Below are positions 1 to 12,086 of a stretch of 64,000 nt of DNA, one piece after another. Every line of letters begins with the position of its first letter. Within the stretch, counting starts at the first letter, position 1. The position numbers were made by a program, and so were the translations under genes. The notes beneath the pieces were generated by a model, which was not told the origin of the DNA, made no database searches, and worked only from the letters and a program-made list of their open reading frames with translations. This DNA is from Arthrobotrys musiformis (Eukaryota > Ascomycota > Orbiliomycetes > Orbiliales > Orbiliaceae), in contig JAVHJL010000010.1 in the NCBI GenBank assembly GCA_036971715.1, positions 62,001-126,000 on the forward strand. The letters run 5' to 3'.

Positions 1-1814
1 ATAAAATTAAAATATTGGAATTAATTTAAAGAAAATATATATAAGTAAAAATTTTAAAAAATATAAATTAATATATTAATAATTATTATATATATAAATA
101 TATTAAAATTTTTAAAAATATATTTTAAAAATTATTATAATTATTTTAAATATTAAAAAAAAATTGGTAAAATATTTTTTTTGATTTTATTATTAAATTA
201 CTAAAATTAGAAAAATATAATATTATCTTAGTTATTATTAATAGATTTTTTAAAATAATTTATTTAATTTTTATTATAAAAAAGTTAAGTACTAAAATAT
301 TTATTAAAACTTTTTTAAAAAATATTTGAAAATTATATGGATTATTTAAAAAATTTATATTAGATTAAAAAAAAAACTTTTTTAATAAATTTTAAAATAA
401 AATTAATAGTTAATTAAAAATCTATTATTAATTTACTATTATGTATTATTTTTAAATAAATAAATAGATTGAACATATTAATATTATAATAAAATAATAT
501 TTTAGAATTTATATTAATTATTAATAAAATAATTAAATAAAATAGTTATTTTTAATTAAATATTTTTATAATATTTAATATTATTAGTACTTTTTTATTT
601 ATTATAAATTATAGCTAAAATTTAAGTACTTTTGAATTCTAAAACTTCTAAAAACCTACCAAAAATTAAAAAGTTATAAAATTCATTTAATAAATATTAG
701 ACTTATAAAAAGTTTTATATATAAAAATTAGTTATACTATATAAATATAATAAAAATAAGCAAATAAATAATAATATTTAATATCTAAATATAAAAAAAA
801 ATCATATTTAACTCAACATATAAAATATTAAAATAATTAAATCCTATTCTAAATTATTTAATAAAATAAAAAAACTATTTTAAATTTTCAAATCCATAAA
901 AAAATAAATATATAAATTAAAATTTTTTTTATTCATAAAAATCTATTTGATTTTTTATATTAATTTATTTTATGTAATACCAAAAAACACTTTTTTTAAC
1001 TAAAATCATAAAAAACGACCTATATTTATTATAATCAATAATAAAAAAAAATATCAAGTTAAAAAAATCTTAAATTTATAATTATATTATCATAAATTTT
1101 AATATTTTATTTAATAAAAAGGTTAAAATAAATTTATTTAATAATTTATATCTAATATTATTTATACTTAAAAGCTATTTAATAATTTTTATAAATCCTA
1201 TTTTAATTAATTTAATTTTAATATTTGATTTTTTTAACCCCACAACATTTTCCCTCTATAATATAAAAAAATTAAACAAACCAATTAAAAAACTTCTACC
1301 TTTTAATATTATTTAAAAAATATTTTTAAATTTTAACCTATTTAAACTTTAAATATTAAAATTTATATACCTCAACTTATATTAAGAAATTTTTTACTTT
1401 TAAATAAAATTAACCAAAACCATTTAATATAATTTATCAATAATACTTTTAATAAAACTTTAGATTAAGGATAATAAACAATTTTATAATAACAATTCTA
1501 TAAAAAATTAATTATTTAATAAAATAATCAATTTTAATTAAAAATTTAATATAAAATCCTCAAAAATTAAAAATACTAATAAATCTATATAAGATACTAC
1601 TAAAATAAACATCTAAAATTATAATACAACAAAAATAAAAATTCTAAAATTAAATATTCTAAAATAAAACTTTTAAAAATTATATAAAAAAACAACTATC
1701 AAAAATTTATATTACTAAAAATTAGTAAATAATATTAATAAAATAAAAAATTTATTTTTATATTAAATATTAAAACAAAATATCAACAAAATATCAATAC
1801 TAAAAAAAAAATTA

Positions 1815-2032
1815 TATAATAAAATATATTTAATAAAAAAAACTTTAAATAAAAATTTAAACAACCAAAGAAACCTTTAAAATAATTATAAAAAATATTT
1901 AAATAATATTATAATTAAAAAAAAAAAATTATATAATATAATATAATTTACAAACTCAAATAAAAAAATACTTAAATCTTAATTTCAAAATTTAAAAAAC
2001 AATATTAATAGTATTATTATTATTATTATTTA
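1815..2032 (-). mobile_element. LTR relic (inverted, heavily mutated copy of the 11.1-11.7 kb LTR)
   Basis: Read on the minus strand, positions 1917 to 1815 match 11,584-11,686 base for base except that C has become T or G has become A at every difference. Positions 2,030-1,918 also match about 11,480-11,583 with few changes. The terminal GTTACA of the intact copy is here TATATA-like. A short (AAT)n expansion at about 2,011-2,032 marks the point where similarity fades and the LINE tail begins. It is probably a truncated LTR of a minus-strand gypsy-type element; no internal region could be identified beside it. Confidence 0.7.
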
Positions 2033-2954
2033 TCATACACGCATGCAACCTTTCGGTTATGGTGGAATGAAGGAAAAGAAATTAAAATACATAATTTTCG
2101 CTCCTCATTAAAAATAAAAACTACATAAAATCATTTTTTATTTTTATTTTTTATTTTTATTTTTATTTTTGTTTTTTATTTTTTAAAGTTCCTTTTAACT
2201 CTTTTTATCTCTTTCTTCTTTTTTCCTATTAAAAAAACAATGTTGTATATCTGTTGTTCTTACCTATCTACTTTAATGTAATATTAAAATAATATATCTC
2301 ATTTCCAAAACCTTTTTATTTTTTTAAACTTCCAGATTTTTTTATTCTGTAAAATAATCATTTTTAGGATTTTTATTACATTTTTTTTTTGTAATATTTA
2401 TTTTATTTAGGAATTTTTTTAAAAAAATTATACTTTTATTATTAAATAATAAAAAATAATAATTTAATTATTTATTAATTTTTTTAAATTTCTTTTTTAA
2501 TACTTTTTTTTCTTTATTATAGATTTTGCATTCCATAATTAAGTGTTTTGGTGTTTGAGGCTTATTTCTATATATACAATTTTTATTTAAAATTCTAGAA
2601 TTTGGAATTTTATATAAATAATTGTTAAAGTATCTATATTCAGTTTTTAGTTAAGTTAAAAAAAAACAAAATTATTATTAAACTTAGTAAATATTTTATT
2701 TTTTTTTAACTTTAGTTTATTGATATAATTTAACCTATTTTTTTATTTTTTGTATTTTTCTTCTTATTCTAATAAATCCTTTTCTTTAATTTTCTTTTTA
2801 AATAAGTAAAGGACTTGAATAGGTTTTTCTTTTTTATTTTTATAGCTTTTTTGGCTAAATAATCTACTTTTTTATTTTTAACAACTTCAGAGTAACCTAA
2901 AACTTATTCTATAAATATATTAATATTTCTAGAATTTAATTTATTTGCTATATC

Positions 2955-3146
2955 CTAAATTTCTAAAGTTATTTCTTGACCAAACCCTAAATTTAAATTT
3001 TGTAACCTTTTTATTGTAGTTTGGTTATCAATAAAGAAATAAATATTTTTTATTTCTTTATTTTTATTAATTATTTTAAAAGATTTTTCAATTTTTTTTT
3101 TTAAAGCAATTAATTCTGCATTATATATCTCCATACTTTTTCCCAA
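2955..3146 (-). pseudogene. LINE RNase H domain fragment
   Basis: A 63-codon open stretch contains YNAELIALKKKIEK followed by IYFFIDNQTTIKRLQNLN and GFGQEITLEI. This is the fungal LINE RNase H pattern: the (F/Y)xAEL motif with its catalytic Glu, a D(N/S)Q second-Asp motif, and a GPGQE-like segment in which Pro has become Phe. It ends the LINE pol on its 3' side. It is a remnant, not a working gene. Confidence 0.75.
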
Positions 3147-4210
3147 ACTAAAATAAATTTCGAAAATAGATTTATTATCTATTTTTTTATAAATTCCAAT
3201 TCTTAAAGATTTTTCTTTTTTATTTTTATTATTTTTTTTTTATTTTTATTTTTTATTTCCAATATAAAACCATTTATATAAATAAGTAAATTTTTTCTAA
3301 AATTTAATTCAACTTCTTTTTTATTTTTGTAATTTTCTACTTCTAAATCCTTAAATATGTTATTTATAAAAAAATTAATTTTATTTTTAATTCAAAATAA
3401 AATAAATTTTATATTTAATTTTTTAATTTTTATATATAGATTTATTAAGAAATTAATTCTTAATAATATTCTATTCAATATAGAGGCATATTTTTTTTTA
3501 TTTTTTTATTTTTTATTTTTATTTTATTTTAAATAAGGTCCCAATCCTGTTTCCTTTTTTTTAAAATTAAATTTTACTAAAAATAATTCTGGAGATCTTT
3601 TTTTTATTAGATAATTTTTATTAAGAAAAAGGGATTTTAAGGCATACCTTCTTTATATCTTATTTAGTCTTATTTCTAATAGTAAAATAGAGGCCTCAAC
3701 TTCTAATATATTTATTAAAATTATTTTAAAACCTCCTATTATTTTTCTCAACATTTTATTTTAAATTAATTTAAATTCTTTCAAAATATTTTATTATTTT
3801 TGATTTTTCTACCATATTTTAGATTTATAATTAAAATAGAATAAATGTAGTTTTTATATAATTATATTATTGCTTTAATTTTAAATCCTTTTTTTAAATT
3901 AGTAAATACCTTAATAAAATTTAAAATTTTATTTGCTGCACTTGTTTTTATTTTAATATAATGTTTAAAATTTAATCTTATATTAAAATATATATCTAAC
4001 CACCTTATATTATTAATAAGTTTTATTATTGTATTATTTAATAACTCAATATTTAATTCCCCAAATTCATTTTTTTTTTTAAATTTATTTTAAAATAAAT
4101 TAGTTTTGATTTTATGTTATTAAAAGCTATTGTATTATTTATAGCCTAATTAAAAGCTATTTTCGCAGTTTTTTTTAATTTATATATATTTGTTTTTATT
4201 TTTTTTTATT

Positions 4211-4331
4211 AGTTGCAATTAATGCTAAATCATCTATATAAGATGGTTTAATGATAAAAGGCGTTTTTTGTTTTAATAAATTAAATAATAGTATTAAATA
4301 TAATAGAAAAAGAATTGGGGATATTGGGGAA
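4211..4331 (-). pseudogene. LINE reverse transcriptase core (YxDD box) remnant
   Basis: On the minus strand, 4,331-4,299 reads SPISPILFLLY, the conserved QGSPLSPILF segment of LINE RTs, and 4,240-4,211 reads YIDDLALIAT, the catalytic YADD box with Ala changed to Ile. Both are in the same frame about 60 nt apart, the normal spacing. A stop codon replaces the Gln of QGSP, as expected from a C-to-T change. Confidence 0.8.
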
Positions 4332-6389
4332 TTTTATAGTATTTTAGTTTTAACTGGTTTTAATTTTTCTATTGAAGACTAGTTTAATTAATCTTTTGGA
4401 TATAAAATTATTAATTTATGAAATTAATTATTTAGGGAATTTTATGTTTTTTAAGATATTAATTAATTTTTTCTTTAAAATATTATTAAAGGCTTTTTTA
4501 ATATTTAAGAATAAAATAGAGGTTTTTAATTTTTCTGAATTAGCCATTTCTATATTATGAATTAATGATAAAGTTGTATTAATTATAGATTTTTATTTTT
4601 TATTTCTAATTTATTCTGGATTTAGAATTTTATTAGTTTTTAATAAGAAGGTTATTTTTCTTGTTATTATTTTCTCTAATATTTTTTTTAAATAATTTAG
4701 AAAATTAATAATTCTATAAGCTTTTGAAATATTATAATCTAATTTATTTAGTTTAGGTAAAATTGCTTTAATTGCTTCTTTAAAATATATTAGATAATAT
4801 CTATAATTTAATAATTATTTAAATAAATTATTAAATTTTCTTAATATAATTTCATAAGTTTTTTTTAGATATAAAAAATTAATTCCATCTAATTTTAATG
4901 CTTTTTTAAAATTAAATAAGAAGATAGTTTTTTTGATTTTATTATTTCTTATCTTTTCTATTTAATTAATTTTTTGTTAATTATTATTTCCACTGGTAAT
5001 AGTGGATTTATTATTTTTATATAATTTGATAATTTTAAAAATAATGCCTTTCTTAATATTTTTGCTTTATTTTTAAAATTAAGGGTATTTTTGTCTTTAT
5101 AAATTAAATTTAGTATTTTTTAGATTTTTCTAAATTTAAAAAAATTAAGTGTTAGAAATATTTCTTTATTTTTTGTATTTTCTAGAAAATTAGTCCAGGA
5201 TTTCTTTTTAAAAGATCTAATTTCTTTAAAATATTTATTCCTTTTAATTTTAAATAGTTTTTAATTTTGTTAAATCTTATTTAATTTCCATATTCTTTTT
5301 TATTATAATATTTCTTTTCTTATTTTTTCAATTTTCTTATTCTACCAAATTTTTGATTTTAGTATTATTTTTAAAGTTGATATAGATCTTTCTACTATTA
5401 AAATTATATTTTTTTTAAAAAAAAAATATTATAATTTCTAAATTATTTTCTAGATCTTTTCTTTTTTTATAAAATAAAAAAAGATCTTTCTATAAATTAT
5501 TTTTATCTAGATTTTTATCTAGACTTAATAATTCTTTTTCAAAGTTTTCTTAATTAGTTTTATTCTAATTAAATTTATTAGTTAACAAAGAGTTGTTTAC
5601 TAAATCATTTTCTTTTAATTTTATTTTAATTAAAATTATTTTATGATTTGATTCTGTATTAATTTTTTTATTTATTTTTTAATTTATAATTAATTTTTTT
5701 AAATTAATAATTATAAAAAATAGGTTAATGATTGAGGATTTAAATTTATTATTTTTTCTAATATTATAATAAATTAGTATACCATTTTTATTTATTAATT
5801 ATAAATTTTTATTTTTGATTAACTTTATTATTTTTCTTCTTTTTAAATTAAATTTAATTTCAGGGTTTTATAAAGAGTAATAAGTATTAAAATCTCTGAT
5901 TAATAATATTTTTTTAATATAGTAATCTTTAATCTTATTAAAAAATTAATTTATTATATATTTACTATTTTCTGTATTTTATTGTTTTTTATTGTAGATA
6001 TTAATAAATCTGATTTTTTTTAAATTTATTTAATTTAAAATTAATTATTTGATAGTTTTTATTTTTAATTAAATCTTTCTAGTTTATAATTTTATAAAAT
6101 AAATTCTTTTTTATAAAAGTAATTATTTTATTTTGGTTTTTATTAATTTCGTTGGTTTTTAAGTTTGAAAAAATTGGTTTAAACCTTAAATATATAATTG
6201 TAGTATTTTTCTTTAAAAATTATAATTCTTATAAGAAAATTAAATCTATATTATTATAAATTAATACAAAATTTAAAATTAATTATATTATATTTGTAGA
6301 TTTTTTATAATTATATTATATTATTTTTAAAATATCCTTATTTATTTAAAATAATATTTTGTTTTTTGTTTTTAGGAATTTTTTGCTCC

Positions 6390-6530
6390 ATATTTTCTTC
6401 CACAATTAATGTATTTATATTTTATATAGTTATAGAATTTTTTATTTTTCTGGTATATATTATACAAATAATTAATTGTTTTATGTTTTCTAGCATAAAT
6501 TTCACAAACTGATTCATTTCTATAATTTAA
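6390..6530 (-). pseudogene. LINE ORF1 zinc-knuckle remnant with Cys-to-Tyr changes
   Basis: The minus-strand frame through 6,506 and 6,404 reads CEIYARKHKT, then YNIYQKNKKFYN, then YINCGRKYGA. In fungal LINE ORF1 proteins this region is a series of CCHC knuckles of the form CxxC..KH..C..C...C..CGxxH. Tyr stands where Cys is expected in several places, exactly what G-to-A mutation of TGC/TGT gives. The two surviving Cys codons are in frame 102 nt apart. Confidence 0.6.
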
Positions 6531-7555
6531 TATATAGTAGTTAATTTTTTAATAATTTATATATCTATTATTTCCAAAAAATTTAATATATTTTTTTATT
6601 TTAAGTTTTTTATTTCCTAAAAAAATATATCCTTTGTTTTATATTTCTATTATTTTCATTTTTATTTTTATAGTAATTACTATAAAAGAGAATTTCTTTT
6701 TTTTTAATTTTTCTTCTTTAATTAACTATTTTAGATTTTTAATTAATTTAATTATATTATTTATTTCTACTTTTTTTTTGAAATCTTCTATTTTTTAATT
6801 TTTAAAAATCTTATATATAACTAAGAATCTCTAGTTTTCTATTCTAAAAGGTCTTTATATATATTCATCTATTTTAATAAATTCTTGATAGATTTCTTCT
6901 TTATATTCCAAAATATCTTCTTTTTTGATATTCTCATAGATAATCAAAATTAGATTCCCTTTTAAATTTAGAAAAATCCCAGAAATAATTAATTCTGGGT
7001 TATTAGACTCCTTTTTGAGAATTTTATTTATTTTTTCCCTAAAAATATTTGGTTTTTAGATAGAAAATTCCATAATATTTCTAAAAATAATTAACCTTCA
7101 TTGGTTAATTAATATTTTTGAATTTTGTAGATTTTGTAGATTTTGCATTTTATGCGTTTTTTGGTATTTTTAAATTATTTCCTATTTTTTTAGTATTTTT
7201 GATGTTTTCTGGGCGATTTAGGCATATATCTTTTTTATATTATTTCTTTTTAATTTTCTTATTTCTTGCTTTAGGTCTTCTACCTTCTATACTCTTTCTT
7301 TTAGAAGGTTATTCAACCTTTTAATTTTTAGAAATAGATCTTCTTTATTTATTTCTTCTTTTAAATTAATTGTATTTACTGATATCTATCTTCTCTATCT
7401 TTTTTTATAATAAATAAGTTTAAAACCCTATATCACTAATACTAGTTCATCCAAAAATAAACTAGTTAGTATATTCTCCATTTTTAAAACTAACCTTTAA
7501 AAGGTTTAGTTTAAATTAAGCGAGAAACCCCTTTTTTGTATGGTAGACGATCACA

Positions 7556-7720
7556 AATATTTTTATATTTTTATATCATAATTATTTTCTATCGGTCTTT
7601 GTATGCTTTTTTACTTTGTAGTATTTTTGATCAATTTTTTCCGCTCTTTCGATTGGTGTACTTTTATTTGGTTTTGGATACTCCGTTCAAAAGTTATGGG
7701 GGGGTCGGTATTTTCGAAGT
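7556..7720 (+). repeat. Short dispersed repeat, copy A (least mutated)
   Basis: It shares its whole ~165-bp length with 11,702-11,866, ending in the conserved words TTTATTTGGTTTT and CAAAAGTTATGGGGGGG. Differences to copy B are mainly transitions in the RIP direction (for example TATCGGTC against TATTAATC), so copy A is closer to the ancestor. It lies just beyond the 5' side of the LINE. I do not recognise the family. Confidence 0.75.
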
Positions 7721-8332
7721 TCGTAATACTCTAACTAAGAATAGTATTTAATTACTTATTTTTTTTATAAATTTAATATTATTTAATTATAATATTTTAT
7801 TTATGATAAAAAACTTATAACTATTATAAAAATTTATAAAAAATAATATATTTATTTTTAAATCAAAAAATCTTTTATATTTTTAAATCATAAAAATTTT
7901 ACTTTTTTTTTAATTATAAAAAAACTTAGTTATAAATAAATTCGTTAATAAAAATTTTTTTCGAAATATAATATGAAAATTATTTATTTTAAAAGCAAAA
8001 AAAATATTTTGATAGATATAATAAATCAATAATCTAATCTTATAAAAAAAATAAAATTTAATAAAAAAACTATTTTATTAAAAAAAGGAATTTATATTAC
8101 TATTAATAACTTTTTTTAATCTTATAAAATACCATATTAAAAATAAATTCTAAACTAAACTTATAAATAACTATTAATAAAATTTAATAATAAAAAAAGT
8201 CTTAAAAAAACTTTAAAATTTACTAAAACACTATATATTACATAAAAAAATTACTATATTTAAAAAGATTTTTATATTTTAATTAAAAAATTCTAAAAAA
8301 AGATTATTATTTAATATTATAACTTAAAAATA

Positions 8333-8480
8333 CATAATCACTTAAATATTAATTAAATACAAAAATTTATTATGAAAATATATTTTTAACTTTAAATAAA
8401 AAAACATATTAAAAAATATATCAAAACCTATAATATATATTGTAGAAATAAACCCAACCAACATAAATTATATAATATAT
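8333..8480 (+). pseudogene. Ty3/gypsy integrase zinc-binding domain remnant
   Basis: One plus-strand frame carries an HxH-like start (CAT at 8,333, CAC at 8,339) and, 36 codons after the first His, YIKTYNIYCRNKPNQHK, the decayed form of the integrase motif YVKTCDxCxRNKPSRHKPYG. The first Cys of the HHCC finger is now Tyr. Two in-frame stops lie between. The catalytic core that should follow (8.5-9.0 kb) is not readable. The fragment probably belongs to the element that ends with the LTR at 11.1-11.7 kb, because it has the same orientation. Confidence 0.6.
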
Positions 8481-11112
8481 TTATATAAAATTTAAAAAAC
8501 AAACGCTTTAATAAAAAATTTAATTATTAAAAATTTAATTTTTATATAATTAAAAAAATAATTTAGAAAATATTAATATAAATTAGATATATTTAAATTT
8601 TTAAGAATTTATTATACATTTCATATATTAATTTTTAAATTAGTTCTATTAAAATTTCAAAAAGATCTTAATGATATTAAAATAAAATATAACGACTTTA
8701 TTAAATATAATATTAAAAAATTTAATAAAAAATTTAATAAAAATAATAAATATCTTATTTAATAATCTTAATTTTATAATCTAATAAAAGATAATTTCTA
8801 GTAATTAAAAAAAATATCACTTTTAAATTTATTTAATCTTTTTTAAAATAATTTAAAATATTCATTTAATAAAATATTGCAAAATTAAAAAAAATATATA
8901 AATGGTTTAAAAAAATTTAAAATTAGTATAATTTTAAAAAAATTATTATTTTATAATTTTTATTTATTTATATTTCTAATTATATATATAGTTTATTAAA
9001 TACTAATAATATTTTTTATTCCAACACTTCTCCAATTTCTCTAACAAACAAAAAAAATACTCCCTATTCCATATAATATACTAAAGCTACCAATAATATA
9101 TTTGTATGCACTATTTGAATAATACAACTTATAAATAAAATATCAATTATTAATAATTTAACATACTAAAGGAGAATATTTTAATAAAATATATTTTATA
9201 AATTATTAAAAATAAAAAAAAAAATATATTTTATTTATAAATTTAATTTTTTATATATATTTTTTATAAAAAATTTTATTAAAAAAATAAAATTTTTATA
9301 ATACTTTTAAAAAAAATTCAAATTATTTAATATAAAATTTTTTTAAAAATATTATTTTATAATTATAAATTTTAAATATTTTCCATTTTTAAGTTTTATA
9401 TTAAAAGTTTTTTTATTATTTATTAAATAAAAACTTGAATTAAAATTTATTATTTTTTTATAAATGAGTTTTAGAATATAGTAATAATTTATTAATTTTT
9501 TTAGAGTTAGAATTTTTTGATTTTTTTGATAATTTTAATTTTATTTTAATATGAGTTATACTTTTATGATGTTTATTGATAATGATTTGTATTTTTTATT
9601 AATAATATTTATATTTTGATGTAATATTATTAAATTTATTAAAGGATTTCTGAAGATTTTTTTAGAATTTTAATATTTGTTTTTGAAGATTGAATATTAC
9701 CTTTTAATTTTTATTCGTTTTTTTCTATTTTTTTTTCTATTTTTTTTTATAGTTTTAAAATGAGTTATTATTTTCTAAAGCTTTTTTGCTTTTTTTAAAA
9801 TAAATATTTAAAATATACTTTATTAATAAAAAAATTAGTTTTGATAAATATAGAACTTAGAAAAATTACCTATATAGAATAATATTATAATTATTTTTTT
9901 TTGTTTGATGTAAATTAAATATTTTAAAAAATCTTTTATAATAAAATATTTATATTTATTCTAAATATATTGATTATAATTAATTTTTTAAAAAAATTTG
10001 AACTTTTTTATCTTTTTTATTTATTAAATCCTTTCCTAATATTTAAATCTTAATAATTTTAATTAAAATTTATAATATTTTGAAACTCTATTTTCTAATA
10101 TACTCTTACCTAAAAATATTATTTAAATATATCTAATTTTACACACTAAATTATTAAAATACAGAAATATTTAAAAATTTAAATTTTAATTTCCAATTTC
10201 CAACAAATTTAATTATATTTATATACTATTACATTTATATAATTTTATATATAATATGGAATTTATTGTTTATAATATTTCTAATATAAAAATATTTTTT
10301 TAATAGATTTTTTATATAATAATATTTTTTAAGTTTTCTATATATGAAGTGTATTATACAAAATTTTTTTTTATATAAATTTAATATCCCCAATACTTTA
10401 TTTCCTGTCTATAAAATATTTTTGTATAAAAATTTTATATAATAAAGTTTCTTTTAAAAAAGAAAATAGTATTACACCTATATTATATGACTAGTCCCAA
10501 TTAGGTATATAATTTAATATAATAAATATATTTTTGATTTTATATTTTATTTATTTTATAAAAAAATTTAGTTTATAATTTATTTATTTATTTTATAAAT
10601 ATTTATTTAAAAAAAATAAGTTGATTTTTTATATTATATAGAATATATTATTTAATATAATATATTTAATTTTATTTAATCAGTAGAAATCTTACCCACT
10701 AATCTATTTCGTTTTTTATATAATGTTTGTTATAATATATGTATAATAATTTGTTGCTTATTAATATACTCGTTTTTAAAAGACGAGTAATAAATAATTA
10801 GATAAGTAATGATTTTATATATAATTTATTTTTATATAAAAACTTTATTATATATTTAAAGTTTTTTTAAATGATAATAATTTTCAAATCTTTCTTAAAA
10901 TTCTATTGGTTAATTTATTAATTACCTTTATTAATTTATTATTTAATAATAAAATTTTAAATAATTTCATAAGCTTTTTTATTTATTAAACTATATTATA
11001 CTTTTTATATATAACTTTATTAGTTTTTATTGAGTATTAATTGTTTTTTTTAAGAGATTTGAATTAATAGAGTTGAGAAACCAGCAAGGTGCTAGGCTTG
11101 TTTGGGAATCCT

Positions 11113-11133
11113 GCCAAGGAGACCTGGGCAAGG
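11113..11133 (+). other. Candidate polypurine tract of gypsy element
   Basis: A purine-rich run ending in GGGCAAGG directly abuts the TGTAAC start of the LTR. Polypurine tracts in this position prime plus-strand synthesis in LTR retrotransposons and mark the following LTR as the 3' one. It lies in a GC-richer islet (11,060-11,135) that escaped heavy mutation. Confidence 0.45.
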
Positions 11134-11686
11134 TGTAACAATATTAATATAAATATAAATTAATACTTAAATTATTGCTTAGTTTTTAAATATATAATAA
11201 TAAGTATAATAATTTAAATAAACAATTAATAAAAAAAATAATAAAAAAAATTAAATAAGAAATAAATTTATAAAATAAATATTTAGAAATATAGTATTAA
11301 ATTAAATAAAATATAAAACTATAAAATAAATATTTGGATATAAAATATTAAATTAAACAAAAAATAAATCTAAACTAGATATTTAAAAATATAAAATATT
11401 AAATTAAATTTAAATTATTTTTTAGTAAATTAAAAGTTTATATAAAATATAAGTTTAAATAAATTTTTTATTATATATGTTGAAATAATATTATTAATAT
11501 TATTTTTTAAATTTTAAAATTAAGATTTAGGTATTTTTTTATTCTGGGTTTGTAGATTATATTGCATTATATAATTTTTCTTTTAACCACAATATTGCCT
11601 GGATATTTCCTATGGTCATTCTGAGGGTTCCTCTGGCTGCCTGGATTTCTGCTTGGAGTTCTTTTTGCTGGGCATGCTTCGTTACA
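11134..11686 (+). mobile_element. Gypsy-type LTR (553 bp), likely 3' LTR
   Basis: It begins TGTAAC and ends GTTACA, a perfect 6-bp inverted terminal repeat of the usual TG...CA type. A purine-rich tract precedes it, and an integrase remnant lies upstream on the same strand. Its last ~110 bp are normal in GC content and unmutated, while the inverted copy at 1,815-1,917 shows only C-to-T/G-to-A changes. The interior holds three tandem ~50-bp units. The 5 bp on either side do not match, so no intact target-site duplication of a solo LTR is seen. Confidence 0.7.
11272..11410 (+). repeat. Tandem ~50-bp repeat, three units, inside the LTR
   Basis: Three successive units share the words AAATAAATATTT, AATATA and TATTAAATTAAA at a period of about 50 bp, starting near 11,272, 11,322 and 11,372. 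The units differ from one another at several positions. Confidence 0.6.
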
Positions 11687-11701
11687 ATAACAAATAATTG
11701 T

Positions 11702-11866
11702 AAATATTTATATATTTTTATATTATAATTATTTTATATTAATCTCTGTATACTTTTTAATTTTGAAATATCTTTATTTAATTTTTTTCTATTCTTTCAA
11801 TTAATATACTTTTATTTGGTTTTAGATACTCCATTCAAAAGTTATGGGGGGGTTGGTATTTTCGAT
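11702..11866 (+). repeat. Short dispersed repeat, copy B
   Basis: Direct repeat of 7,556-7,720, starting 16 bp after the LTR end. It keeps the terminal CAAAAGTTATGGGGGGG but has many C-to-T and G-to-A differences from copy A. Confidence 0.75.
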
Positions 11867-11939
11867 CTTTTATATGCATCAGGGCACAAATATTTAACAC
11901 TATTTATATTATTTTATAAGTATTTTGTTTTATATTTTA

Positions 11940-12055
11940 ATATTAAATAATTTTATTATATTTGTTTTTTCTTTTTTAAAAATATTTTTTTATTTGGTTT
12001 TAGAACTTTTGTTTCAAAATTATGGGCTTATTTTTTTTGAGGGTCGATTTTTATT
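11940..12055 (+). repeat. Short dispersed repeat, copy C (partial, diverged)
   Basis: It shares TTTATTTGGTTTTAGA and TCAAAATTATGGG with copies A and B but is more diverged. It sits at the edge of the AT-rich block, 75 bp after copy B. Confidence 0.5.
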
Positions 12056-12086
12056 TTATTTATTATTCATTTATTATATTGTTTTT

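Larger units (their letters stand above)
2034..7400 (-). mobile_element. Decayed Tad1-like non-LTR retrotransposon (LINE)
   Basis: Three ordered landmarks on the minus strand define the element: ORF1 zinc knuckles (about 6.5-6.4 kb), the reverse-transcriptase catalytic box (4.24-4.21 kb) and an RNase H domain (3.15-2.96 kb). This order, ORF1 - RT - RNase H, is that of Tad1/I-clade LINEs in filamentous fungi. A lysine/glutamate-rich, coiled-coil-like stretch at about 7,320-7,120 on the minus strand suits the ORF1 N terminus. The apurinic endonuclease expected between 6.3 and 5.4 kb is too mutated for me to point to its motifs. Stop codons interrupt all frames, so the element is dead. Exact ends are uncertain. 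Confidence 0.75.
1..12086. other. AT-rich, RIP-degraded retrotransposon block without genes
   Basis: The sequence is almost entirely A and T, full of TA dinucleotides and stop codons in every frame. It holds no credible host gene. Recognisable remnants are a minus-strand LINE, a plus-strand gypsy integrase fragment, two inverted copies of one LTR and a three-copy short repeat. GC-richer islets survive at about 2,034-2,110, 7,520-7,735, 11,060-11,135 and 11,575-11,690. Stretches 1-1,814, 8,500-9,300 and 9,300-11,060 contain nothing I can assign beyond AT-rich decay. Composition becomes normal near 12,086. Such blocks are known in Pezizomycotina as the product of repeat-induced point mutation acting on transposons; the LTR comparison in this window supports that cause. 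Confidence 0.85.

Noticed and set aside
7118..7751. Two plus-strand open frames of 68 and 71 codons with hydrophobic, Phe-rich products
   Set aside because: They lie in AT-rich decayed DNA opposite the LINE ORF1 and in repeat copy A. The T-rich composition alone yields Phe/Leu/Ile-rich frames.
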